Source: Clostridiales bacterium (GTDB lineage Bacteria; Bacillota_A; Clostridia; Oscillospirales; Oscillospiraceae). From it: 10,761 nt of DNA. The stretch lies in assembly GCA_019410105.1 (NCBI GenBank), contig DXTB01000028.1, positions 2,977-13,737 of the forward strand. Reading direction: 5' to 3'. Shown in pieces: positions 1-5,625 of the stretch. Made by a program: the position numbers and the translations under genes. Numbering within the stretch: the first letter of the stretch is position 1; each line of letters starts with the position of its first letter. A model generated the notes under the pieces. The model saw only the letters and a program-made list of their open reading frames with translations, had not been told where the DNA came from and did no database searches.

Positions 1-1336
1 GGAGCGGATTCCCAACACTACATTTGAAATCCGCCGTATGGACGACGCCCTGGTGGGTACCGTGACAACAGACCGAAACGGCCGGGTGTTCCTGTCCCTG
101 GAGAATGGATCGTACTATGCCGTGGAAACCGAGAGCGCGGAAGGCTTCCACATGGACGATACGCCCCACTATTTCGAGGTGGAGAACGGGGAGACAACCA
201 CCCTCCAGGTGGAGAATACGCCGGTCAGCGCCATCCTCATCCACAAGACGGACAGCGCCACCGGCGAGGGCATCTATGGGGTGCCGTTTATCCTCTATGA
301 CAGCACCAACACCCCCGTTGGCCAGTACACTTCGGATAACGAGGGGTATGTACTGATCGAGGGTCTGGAGGCCGGGCGGTATTATCTCAGAGAGTTAGAG
401 AATGAGGGCTATGTTCCTGACACGGAGAAAAAGACCGTCTATGTGGAGTCTGGGGAGACCACCGAGGTGGAGTGGGAGAACACCCCCATCACTGGACAGA
501 TCCAGATAACAAAGACCTCCGCGGACTACAACAGTGTCAACGGCTGGCCCGCCGGCACCCCCATCCCCGGCACAGAGTTTGAGATCTACAACGCCCGGAC
601 CGGCAACTTGGTCGATACGGTTGAGACGGACAAGAACGGCGTTGCATCCTCCCGGCCTCTCCCCCTGGGCCGCTACAAAATCGTGGAATCCAAGGCCGCA
701 GACTTTTACGGCCTGGACAAGACCCCCATCGAGGTGGAGATTGAGTTTGAAGGGCAGATCGTAAAGGCAGCCATGACCAACAAGGGCCTCTACACCAATG
801 TAAGCATCCAAAAAACCGGCTATGTGGAGGTCATGCCCGGCCAACAGATCCGCTACGATTTCGGAGGCATCGGCAACAACTCCACCACCAGCCTTACATC
901 GTTCTATTGGCGAGACACTCTGCCCGGCCAGGCGGTGCGGCTGGACAAGATTGTCACTGGCACCTACAACGTGCCGGGCAATTATAAGGTGGTCTACAAG
1001 ACCAACCTGAGTGGCGGCACTTGGCGCACCTTGGCGGACAACCTGAGCACCCAGCAGAACTATGTATTGGACGCCTCCAGGGCCGCCCTGGGCCTGGCCT
1101 CCAACGAGTACGTCACCGAATTCATGGTGTCCTTCGGCGTGGTGCCCGCCAACTTCCGGCAGGTGGAGGCGCCCCAGGTCTATGCCACCGTCTACGCCTG
1201 GCTTACCGGTGGCAGCCAATTCGTCAACCAGGCGGATGTGGGCGGCGTGTACAACGGCCAGTGGATTATGGCCACCTCCCGGTGGGTGACCAAGGTCTAC
1301 AAGCCCGCCGAGCCCCTGCCCCGCACCGGCTATTGA
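1..1336 (+). CDS. Cna-B (SpaA-type) surface protein, 3' part, ends LPRTGY
   Basis: The frame is open from the first full codon at position 2, so the gene begins upstream and only the last 444 residues are present. Three Cna-B-like repeats can be seen, ending near 223 (VENTP), 487 (WENTP) and 783. Each begins with a strand carrying a Lys (IHKTD, ITKTS) and contains a Glu-rich middle (YYLRELE, YKIVESK), as in domains that form intramolecular isopeptide bonds. A final domain, roughly 786-1300, is unlike Cna-B (IQKTGYVEVMPGQQIRYDF, FYWRDTLPG) and matches my memory of the C-terminal domain of large ICE-borne Cna-B proteins. Such proteins are thought to act as cell-surface adhesins that help mating contact. 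The protein stops at LPRTGY (1316-1333): the sortase-like motif is present, but the hydrophobic helix and basic tail are absent. It leads the operon seen here, 68 bases before the pilin-like gene. Confidence 0.85.
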   Translation, partial: ERIPNTTFEIRRMDDALVGTVTTDRNGRVFLSLENGSYYAVETESAEGFHMDDTPHYFEVENGETTTLQVENTPVSAILIHKTDSATGEGIYGVPFILYDSTNTPVGQYTSDNEGYVLIEGLEAGRYYLRELENEGYVPDTEKKTVYVESGETTEVEWENTPITGQIQITKTSADYNSVNGWPAGTPIPGTEFEIYNARTGNLVDTVETDKNGVASSRPLPLGRYKIVESKAADFYGLDKTPIEVEIEFEGQIVKAAMTNKGLYTNVSIQKTGYVEVMPGQQIRYDFGGIGNNSTTSLTSFYWRDTLPGQAVRLDKIVTGTYNVPGNYKVVYKTNLSGGTWRTLADNLSTQQNYVLDASRAALGLASNEYVTEFMVSFGVVPANFRQVEAPQVYATVYAWLTGGSQFVNQADVGGVYNGQWIMATSRWVTKVYKPAEPLPRTGY

Positions 1337-1358
1337 TTCCAGCAAACTATCGTTAGAA

Positions 1359-1381
1359 GGGCCGCCCCAGTCGGGCGACCC
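1359..1381 (+). promoter_or_regulatory. Intergenic hairpin between the Cna-B and pilin-like genes
   Basis: GGGCCGCCC (1359-1367) pairs with GGGCGACCC (1373-1381) with one C-A mismatch, around a CAGTC loop. It is followed by TCCAATTTTA, which has only four T residues in a row. It could be a weak terminator or attenuator, or an RNA-processing or stabilising hairpin ahead of the highly expressed pilin-type gene. Pairing was done by eye. Confidence 0.4.
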
Positions 1382-1404
1382 TCCAATTTTATGGAGGTGT
1401 CAGA

Positions 1405-1746
1405 ATGAGTATCAGAAAAAAGGGCATCCGGGTGCTGCTCCTGGCCCTGACGGTGGCCGCCCTGTGCATGGTCCCGGCCTTCGCCTCCTCCGCCGGCAAT
1501 GTGGCGGACGCCGTGGAGCAGACCTGGACGGATGCCGCCGGCCAGATTAAGACCGTGGTGGATACTGTGGTGTTCCCCGCCCTCACCATGGTGCTGGGGA
1601 TTGCATTCTTTGTCAAGGTGGCACTGTGCTTCTTCGACTATCGCAAGCACGGCCAGTTTGAGTGGACGGGGGCGGCCATCCTGTTCGTCTGCCTGATCTT
1701 CGTGCTGCTGGCCCCCAATTACATCTGGAATATCGTAGGCATCTGA
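1405..1746 (+). CDS. VirB2-like pilin/small T4SS membrane protein
   Basis: A 113-residue protein with the layout of a VirB2/TrbC-type subunit. A basic, hydrophobic signal peptide (1-27) ends in AFA before SSAG. A short polar stretch follows, then two membrane segments at about 52-77 and 88-104 joined by a basic loop (DYRKHGQF). VirB2-type proteins form the extracellular or trans-envelope part of the conjugation channel. The ATG at 1405 is well supported by GGAGG at 1393-1397, seven bases upstream. Its position just before the VirB6-like gene matches the small pilin-like proteins (Maff2/DUF3852 type) of Clostridia ICEs. I cannot choose between those family names from the sequence alone. Confidence 0.75.
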   Translation: MSIRKKGIRVLLLALTVAALCMVPAFASSAGNVADAVEQTWTDAAGQIKTVVDTVVFPALTMVLGIAFFVKVALCFFDYRKHGQFEWTGAAILFVCLIFVLLAPNYIWNIVGI

Positions 1747-1760
1747 GGCGGTGAAGGCGA

Positions 1761-2648
1761 GTGTTTATTTGGGACTTTGTGGCCAATCCGGTGATGGAGT
1801 CCATCCTGGACTGGTTTTACAGCCAGATGGTGGGCTTCCTGGGCGCCTTCTTCGCCCAGATGGGAAACATGGGGGTGGAGCTGTTTGACCTCTCCTGGGT
1901 GCGGTCAGTGGTGCGCTTCTTCTCCCAACTGGGCTGGGCCCTCTTTGCCGTCAGCGTGGTGGTATCTGCCTTTGAGTGCGGCATTGAGTACGCATCTGGC
2001 CGGGGCAATCTCCAGCAGCCCGCCCTCAACGCCCTCAAGGGCTTCTTTGCCGTCAGCCTGTTCACCACTGTGCCCGTTCGGCTGTACGCCCTCTCCGTCT
2101 CCCTCCAGGGTACCTTCGCCATGGAAATCACAGGGGCGGGAAAGAGCATCGGGGAGCTGGGCAATGAAATCCTCACAGGCCTTGAGGGGGCTGGCCTGAC
2201 GGATATCGCGGCCCAGGCCAAATGGGGCCTGGGTACCAACCCCATCATGCTCCTCTTCGCCATGATCTTCATGGCCTATGCGGTAATCAAGGTGTTCTTC
2301 TCAAACTTGAAACGGGGCGGCATCCTGCTCATCCAGATCGCGGTGGGCTCCCTGTACATGTTCTCCATCCCCCGGGGCTATACGGACGGCTTCACCCAGT
2401 GGTGCAAGCAGGTCATTGGCCTGTGTCTCAGCGCCTTCCTCCAGGCCACCATTCTGGTGGCGGGGCTTATGGTGTTCAGCGACAAAGCCCTCCTGGGGCT
2501 TGGCCTCATGCTGGCCGCCGGAGAGGTGCCCCGCATCGCCGGGGCCTTCGGCCTGGACACCACCACCAGAGCCAATATCATGAGCGCCGTCTACACCGCC
2601 CAGGCTGCCGTCAATACCACCCGCACCATTGTCCAGGCGGTAAAATGA
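1761..2648 (+). CDS. VirB6/TrbL-like conjugal transfer membrane protein (CD1112-like)
   Basis: A 295-residue polytopic membrane protein. Hydrophobic segments lie at about 52-72, 94-113, 160-181, 186-204, 217-238 and 242-256, with a possible further one at 22-36. A soluble loop with ITGAGKSIGELGNEIL lies between the third and fourth. This is the usual layout of VirB6/TrbL proteins, which form the membrane channel of type IV secretion systems, and the position after the pilin-like gene fits. The GAGKS in the loop is not part of an ATPase fold. The start is a GTG at 1761 preceded by GAGGCGGTGAAGG, 14 bases after the previous stop. The C-terminal end is soluble (TTTRANIMSAVYTAQ). The stop codon overlaps the next start as ATGA, so the methyltransferase is probably translationally coupled to this gene. 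Confidence 0.8.
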   Translation: MFIWDFVANPVMESILDWFYSQMVGFLGAFFAQMGNMGVELFDLSWVRSVVRFFSQLGWALFAVSVVVSAFECGIEYASGRGNLQQPALNALKGFFAVSLFTTVPVRLYALSVSLQGTFAMEITGAGKSIGELGNEILTGLEGAGLTDIAAQAKWGLGTNPIMLLFAMIFMAYAVIKVFFSNLKRGGILLIQIAVGSLYMFSIPRGYTDGFTQWCKQVIGLCLSAFLQATILVAGLMVFSDKALLGLGLMLAAGEVPRIAGAFGLDTTTRANIMSAVYTAQAAVNTTRTIVQAVK

Positions 2649-3409
2649 CCCTTACCCTCGGAAGCTTGTTTGACGGCATCGGCGGCTTTCCGCTGGCCGC
2701 CATACGGCAGGGGATCACCCCACTGTGGGCCAGCGAGATTGAGCCCTTCCCCATTCAAGTCACGAAACATCATTTCCCGGAGACGCTCCATATGGGGGAT
2801 ATCACCAGGCTGGACGGGGCGAAGCTGCCGCCGGTGGACATTATCTGCGGCGGCTCACCCTGTCAGGACTTATCCGTGGCATCCTGTACCCGCGCCGGAC
2901 TGGCCGGCGCACGGTCCGGGCTGTTCCTGGAGCAGATCCGGGTGACAAAGGAGATGCGGGATGCGGATATACGACGAGGGCGGACAGGCAAGTCTGTTCG
3001 CCCCAGATGGTTCTGCTGGGAGAATGTCCCCGGCGTGTTCAGCAGCGGCTTCCCTAAAGGGGAGGACTTCCGGTTCGTCCTGGAACAGATCGCCGGAATT
3101 GCAGACAATTCCATACCTTTCACTCGACCTCACCCCTGGGGCTGGCAACCTGCTGGGAAATTACGAGTGGGAGCTGCATTCTCCCTGGCGTGGAAGGTCT
3201 TCGACGCTCAATACTGGCCCGGCACCCCCCAGCGGAGACGCAGGGTGTTCCTTGTCGCTGATTTTGCAGGACAATCCGCCCCGAAAATACTATTTGACCA
3301 GGAGAGCCTGCCTGGGCATTCTGCGCAGGGCGAAGGAGCGGGGCAAGCCTCTCCCGCCCCAGCTCCATGCGGCCCTCCTGGTGCAGGCGGGGCTGGCCGC
3401 CTGGGATGA
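2645..3409 (+). CDS. C5-cytosine DNA methyltransferase, N-terminal/catalytic part (motifs I-VIII)
   Basis: This 254-residue frame carries the AdoMet-binding and catalytic half of a C5 methyltransferase. Visible motifs are I (GSLFDGIGGF, 6-15), II (SEIEPF, 30-35), III (GDIT, 51-54), IV (GGSPCQDLS, 69-77, with catalytic Cys73), VI (WENVPG, 125-130) and VIII (TPQRRRRVFLVAD, 194-206). Methylation of cytosine-C5 within a specific site is the expected reaction. No target-recognition domain and no motifs IX or X are in this frame. The last 20 or so residues turn into a low-complexity Ala/Gly/Pro tail before a TGA at 3407. The missing half is in the +1 frame, in the gene starting at 2961, which overlaps this one by 449 bases. 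This resembles split enzymes such as M.AquI (alpha and beta chains). The alternatives are a recent frameshift or +1 ribosomal frameshifting. The ATG at 2645 overlaps the VirB6 stop. Confidence 0.85.
   Translation: MTLTLGSLFDGIGGFPLAAIRQGITPLWASEIEPFPIQVTKHHFPETLHMGDITRLDGAKLPPVDIICGGSPCQDLSVASCTRAGLAGARSGLFLEQIRVTKEMRDADIRRGRTGKSVRPRWFCWENVPGVFSSGFPKGEDFRFVLEQIAGIADNSIPFTRPHPWGWQPAGKLRVGAAFSLAWKVFDAQYWPGTPQRRRRVFLVADFAGQSAPKILFDQESLPGHSAQGEGAGQASPAPAPCGPPGAGGAGRLG
2947..2963 (+). promoter_or_regulatory. Ribosome-binding site and ATG of the second methyltransferase frame
   Basis: AAAGGAG (2947-2953) lies seven bases before the ATG at 2961, inside the first methyltransferase frame. The match and spacing are as good as those of the undisputed genes here. 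It argues that the second frame is translated on its own from this point rather than only as the remnant of a frameshift. In the first frame the same bases encode TKEM. Confidence 0.65.
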
Positions 3410-4175
3410 GTGCGGCCTGGCGGATACCCGGGATATTACAGCCGGGTTTTCCGCCGGGGCGGGGGCCAGCGCGGGCAGTATTGGATACTCGGAGCGTGCG
3501 GCGCCCACCCTGAAGGCCGGCCAGAGCGGCAACCGCATGCCCTCCGTGCTCTGCCTCAACGACCAGGGCGGCAGCGTCATGGACTGCACTGAAGATAAGA
3601 CCGGAACCCTGCGGGCACAACAGCACGGGCATCAGCCCCTGGTTTTTGAGAACCACGGCATTGACAGCCGATACACTGGGCCGCATCCGATCGTGCCCAC
3701 ACTATCCGCCAGGGCTGGTACCGGAGGCAACAACCTGCCTCTGGCCCTCCAGCCGGAGCCGACTATGTGTATCTGCGGCAATGCCATTGACCGGCAGCCC
3801 CGCAATGGCGGCAACGGCATTGGCATCCAAAATGATGTGGCCTATACCCTGACCAGTGCGGACCGGCACGCCATTTTTCGCCGCCAGCGGGTGGACAAAT
3901 TCAGAGAGGACGATACCGCCTCCACCCAGAGTGCCCGTCAGGGGAAGGATGCCACCGATCTGATCTGCCAGCCAAGCCGTGATACACTGGCGGTTTTCCT
4001 GATCCGGCGTCTCACTCCACTGGAGTGTGAGCGGCTTCAGGGGTTCCCGGATGGGTGGACAGACCTGCCCGGCGCCTCGGACTCCGCCCGGTACAAGGCC
4101 TTGGGTAATAGTGTCCCAGTGCCATGCGTGGAGTATATCATGGCGGGCATCGCCCGGGCGGCGGAGGGGGGCTGA
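2961..4175 (+). CDS. C5-cytosine methyltransferase, second chain: overlapping N-terminal domain, target-recognition region, motifs IX-X
   Basis: A 404-residue frame, +1 relative to the first methyltransferase chain. Residues 1-149 lie over that chain's gene, yet carry motifs I recognise from phage and ICE proteins: SLFAPD..AGRMSPA (11-25), YLSLDLTPGAG (52-62), SLSLILQ (97-103), then KYYLTRRACLGILRRAKERGKPLPP (109-133). Residues 150-340 are the likely target-recognition region. It has four TL-centred repeats (APTLKAGQSG, TGTLRAQQHG, VPTLSARAG, YTLTSADRHA). Residues 349-391 hold motif IX (RRLTPLECERLQGFPDGW) and motif X (ALGNSVPVPCVEYI). The catalytic Cys and AdoMet motif I are absent, so this chain cannot methylate alone. 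Presumably it pairs with the 2645 product. The ATG at 2961 has its own AAAGGAG site. If the split is instead damage, the joined enzyme would shift +1 somewhere between about 3250 and 3410. Confidence 0.75.
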   Translation: MRIYDEGGQASLFAPDGSAGRMSPACSAAASLKGRTSGSSWNRSPELQTIPYLSLDLTPGAGNLLGNYEWELHSPWRGRSSTLNTGPAPPSGDAGCSLSLILQDNPPRKYYLTRRACLGILRRAKERGKPLPPQLHAALLVQAGLAAWDECGLADTRDITAGFSAGAGASAGSIGYSERAAPTLKAGQSGNRMPSVLCLNDQGGSVMDCTEDKTGTLRAQQHGHQPLVFENHGIDSRYTGPHPIVPTLSARAGTGGNNLPLALQPEPTMCICGNAIDRQPRNGGNGIGIQNDVAYTLTSADRHAIFRRQRVDKFREDDTASTQSARQGKDATDLICQPSRDTLAVFLIRRLTPLECERLQGFPDGWTDLPGASDSARYKALGNSVPVPCVEYIMAGIARAAEGG

Positions 4176-4284
4176 CATTGTTGCTTATGCTTGCTTTCCG
4201 GCAAAATCTTTGTTGCTGTTGGTGATGGCTATTTACCGCCGGGATCGATATACTTGCGTTACCAAACAGAAGGGGGGCCAATCC
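4176..4284 (+). promoter_or_regulatory. AT-richer spacer with a possible weak promoter
   Basis: This 109-base gap is noticeably more AT-rich than its neighbours. A TATACT box at 4249-4254 resembles a -10 element, but no convincing -35 lies 16-18 bases upstream (TGGCTA at 4226-4231). A promoter for the ribbon-helix-helix gene is possible but weakly supported. Confidence 0.2.
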
Positions 4285-4722
4285 ATGGAAGAAAATGTGA
4301 AGAACCTCTGTGCACCCATCCCCGCCGGGCTTCACGCCCGGGTGCGGGAGGAGCAGGAGGTATCCGGAAAAACACTGGGCCAGTATATGGCCTGGTTGAT
4401 CCAAACATTTTACGACAATCAGAAGGAGGAAACTACGATGAGCGGAGACAAGAGAACGGTGGCATTCCAGGTGCCCGGCGAGCTGTTCGAGCGATTTAAG
4501 GACTACCTGCAGGAGAAGGGCATCAAGCAGAACGCCTTCTTCCTGGACTGCATCCACAGGGCCCTGGCGGAGGCCCAGGAGGAATGTAAGGCTGCAGGGG
4601 ATACCGCCAACGAGGGGCACGTGGAGCAGGAGGGCCGCCTCCCGGAGGAAGCCGTTGCAGAGACCGAGGGGGAAACAGATGGATGTGACGAGGATACGGA
4701 AGAAAGCAGTACAGAAGGATAA
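4285..4722 (+). CDS. Tandem ribbon-helix-helix-like protein with acidic tail
   Basis: A 145-residue protein that appears to contain two ribbon-helix-helix-like units in tandem. Unit one is about 6-44 (KNLCAPIPAGLHARVREEQ then SGKTLGQYMAWLIQTFYD). Unit two is about 56-97 (KRTVAFQVPGELFERFKDYL then GIKQNAFFLDCIHRALAEA). Each has a short strand with alternating residues followed by two helices, as in Arc/MetJ-type DNA-binding proteins and relaxosome accessory factors. The tail from about residue 105 is very acidic. A role as a DNA-binding regulator or transfer accessory protein is inferred from fold and context. The ATG at 4285 has AAGGGGGG upstream. A longer start at 4225 lacks a ribosome site. 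A second in-frame ATG at 4438 (Met52) has an excellent site, so a 94-residue single-unit form may also be made. I recall similar tandem proteins at this place in other Clostridia ICEs, so the fusion is probably old. Confidence 0.7.
   Translation: MEENVKNLCAPIPAGLHARVREEQEVSGKTLGQYMAWLIQTFYDNQKEETTMSGDKRTVAFQVPGELFERFKDYLQEKGIKQNAFFLDCIHRALAEAQEECKAAGDTANEGHVEQEGRLPEEAVAETEGETDGCDEDTEESSTEG
4423..4440 (+). promoter_or_regulatory. Internal in-frame ribosome site and ATG
   Basis: AAGGAGGA (4423-4430) is followed seven bases later by an ATG at 4438. It lies in frame inside the ribbon-helix-helix gene, exactly at the junction between its two units. The match to the anti-Shine-Dalgarno sequence is better than that of the gene's own first start. 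Confidence 0.6.
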
Positions 4723-4726
4723 ACTG

Positions 4727-4769
4727 CAGGAAGGGATCCGGCCGGACAGGCTGGGTCCCTTCCTGTTTT
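4727..4769 (+). terminator. Rho-independent terminator-like hairpin inside the operon
   Basis: CAGGAAGGGA (4727-4736) pairs perfectly with TCCCTTCCTG (4756-4765). The stem can extend inward to 4741/4751 with G-T wobbles, leaving a nine-base loop, and four T residues (4766-4769) follow at once. This is a classic intrinsic terminator layout, five bases after the ribbon-helix-helix stop. The ribosome site of the next gene (GGAGG, 4770-4774) directly follows the T-run. It could therefore act as a partial terminator or attenuator between the methyltransferase cassette and the downstream secretion genes. Confidence 0.65.
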
Positions 4770-4781
4770 GGAGGTGTTTTC

Positions 4782-5048
4782 GTGTTCATCTACCCAGACA
4801 ACCTGAAGGCCAAGGCCACCCTGTGGCTGTGGCAGCTGCGGGACGTGGCCATTATCGGGGTGGCCTTTCTGCTCTCTGTATTGGCGCTGGCCCAGACGGG
4901 GACCATGCTGCCCCTGGTGGGTACCGTGCTGTACGCCTTCCTCGCCATCCAGGTGGAGGGCTCCAGCGTCCTGGACTTCCTGCGGCGGGCGGCCTGCTTC
5001 CTGTTCCTGCAGCAGCAATACTATGAATGGGGGCAGAACAATGAATAG
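4782..5048 (+). CDS. VirB3/PrgI-like small membrane protein
   Basis: An 88-residue protein with a short N-terminal region (YPDNLKAKATLWLWQLRD), two membrane segments at about 21-38 and 42-57 separated by a short turn, and a charged C-terminal end (LRRAACFLFLQQQYYEW). This is the usual size and layout of the PrgI/VirB3 proteins encoded just before VirB4 in Gram-positive conjugation systems, where they are thought to help anchor VirB4 to the membrane channel. The GTG start at 4782 is supported by GGAGG at 4770-4774. The stop overlaps the next start by eight bases. Confidence 0.7.
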   Translation: MFIYPDNLKAKATLWLWQLRDVAIIGVAFLLSVLALAQTGTMLPLVGTVLYAFLAIQVEGSSVLDFLRRAACFLFLQQQYYEWGQNNE

Positions 5049-5625
5049 AAAGGAACAGCAGTTCCTGCGTCAGCGGCAGACTACCCGGCAGCTCATGGGT
5101 GTCACCCGCCTGACGGAGCACGGCGCGGTGTGCGGCAGGGACGAACTGCTCTTCTACCTGCTCCGGCCGGACAACCTGTCCATCCTGTCCCCGAAGGGTA
5201 TCCGGGGCCGGGTGCGGGCCCTCACCGGGCTTCTCCAGGGGATGGCATCCCTGGAGCTGCTGGCCCTGGACTCCAGGGAGTCATTTCTGAAAAACAAGCA
5301 GTATTACCAGAGGAGGCTGGAGGAGGAACCGTCTCCCGCCCTGCGGGAGCTGCTCCGGCAGGATATGGAGCACTTGGACGCACGCCAGTCCTCCACCGCC
5401 GCCTCCCGGGAGTTCGTCCTGGTCTGCCGGCTGGACAGCAAGGCCGCAGAGGATCGGGAGCTGCCCCGGCGATTGGAGAAGCAGATCCAGGATCACGGCT
5501 TTCACGTTTGCCTGGCCGGGGAACAGGACGTGAAGCGCATCCTGGCGGTGTACTACCAGCAGGACGTGGTCACCGAGCACTTTGAGCAAGTGGATGGAGA
5601 GAGGTGGGTGACCGATCATGGCTAA
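5041..5625 (+). CDS. Conserved T4SS protein between VirB3 and VirB4, possible detached VirB4 N-terminal domain
   Basis: A 194-residue soluble protein. It has a basic N-terminus (MNRKEQQFLRQRQTTRQLMG), then a strand-rich stretch (ELLFYLLRPDNLSILSPKGI, 35-54), a helix with LLQGMASLELLALDSRESF (64-82), a charged helical hairpin (90-125) and a second strand-helix half (FVLVCRLD, then DHGFHVCLAGEQDVKRILAVYY, 151-172) ending in DGERWV. The PDNLSIL plus LELLALDS pattern resembles the N-terminal region of VirB4/TraE proteins. Since the following VirB4 is only 611 residues, this may be that domain encoded separately. This is inference; homologues occupy the same place in related ICEs as I remember them. 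The ATG at 5041 was preferred over one at 5023, which lacks a ribosome site. It overlaps the upstream gene by eight bases and virB4 by eight bases. Confidence 0.65.
   Translation: MNRKEQQFLRQRQTTRQLMGVTRLTEHGAVCGRDELLFYLLRPDNLSILSPKGIRGRVRALTGLLQGMASLELLALDSRESFLKNKQYYQRRLEEEPSPALRELLRQDMEHLDARQSSTAASREFVLVCRLDSKAAEDRELPRRLEKQIQDHGFHVCLAGEQDVKRILAVYYQQDVVTEHFEQVDGERWVTDHG

Noticed and set aside
395..1345. Long open frame on the - strand (316 codons) opposite the Cna-B gene
   Set aside because: Composition is Gly/Val/His-rich, as expected for the antisense of a GC-rich gene. No motif or plausible start region, and it mirrors a well-supported repeat protein.
1886..2199. Alternative + strand frame within the VirB6-like gene
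   Set aside because: Pro/Ser-rich shadow of a gene whose own frame shows a clear polytopic membrane pattern.
2222..2644. Upstream extension of the methyltransferase frame to 2222
   Set aside because: This stretch is the shifted frame of the VirB6-like gene, His/Pro/Gly-rich without motifs. The ATG at 2645 directly precedes methyltransferase motif I and overlaps the VirB6 stop.
3130..3190. A second pair of compensating frameshifts in the methyltransferase (GAGNLLGNYEWELHS seen in the other frame)
   Set aside because: The first frame reads WQPAGKLRVGAAFSLAWKVF here, which already fits the usual W..AG...SLAWR pattern before motif VIII, so no extra shift is needed.
3410..3592. Third-frame open frame after the first methyltransferase chain stops
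   Set aside because: The +1 frame (2961-4175) has the real motifs and repeats across this interval, and this one is Arg/Gly-rich noise.
4225..4284. Longer start (ATG at 4225) for the ribbon-helix-helix gene
   Set aside because: No ribosome site upstream of 4225, while 4285 has a purine-rich site at proper spacing and begins the recognisable unit.
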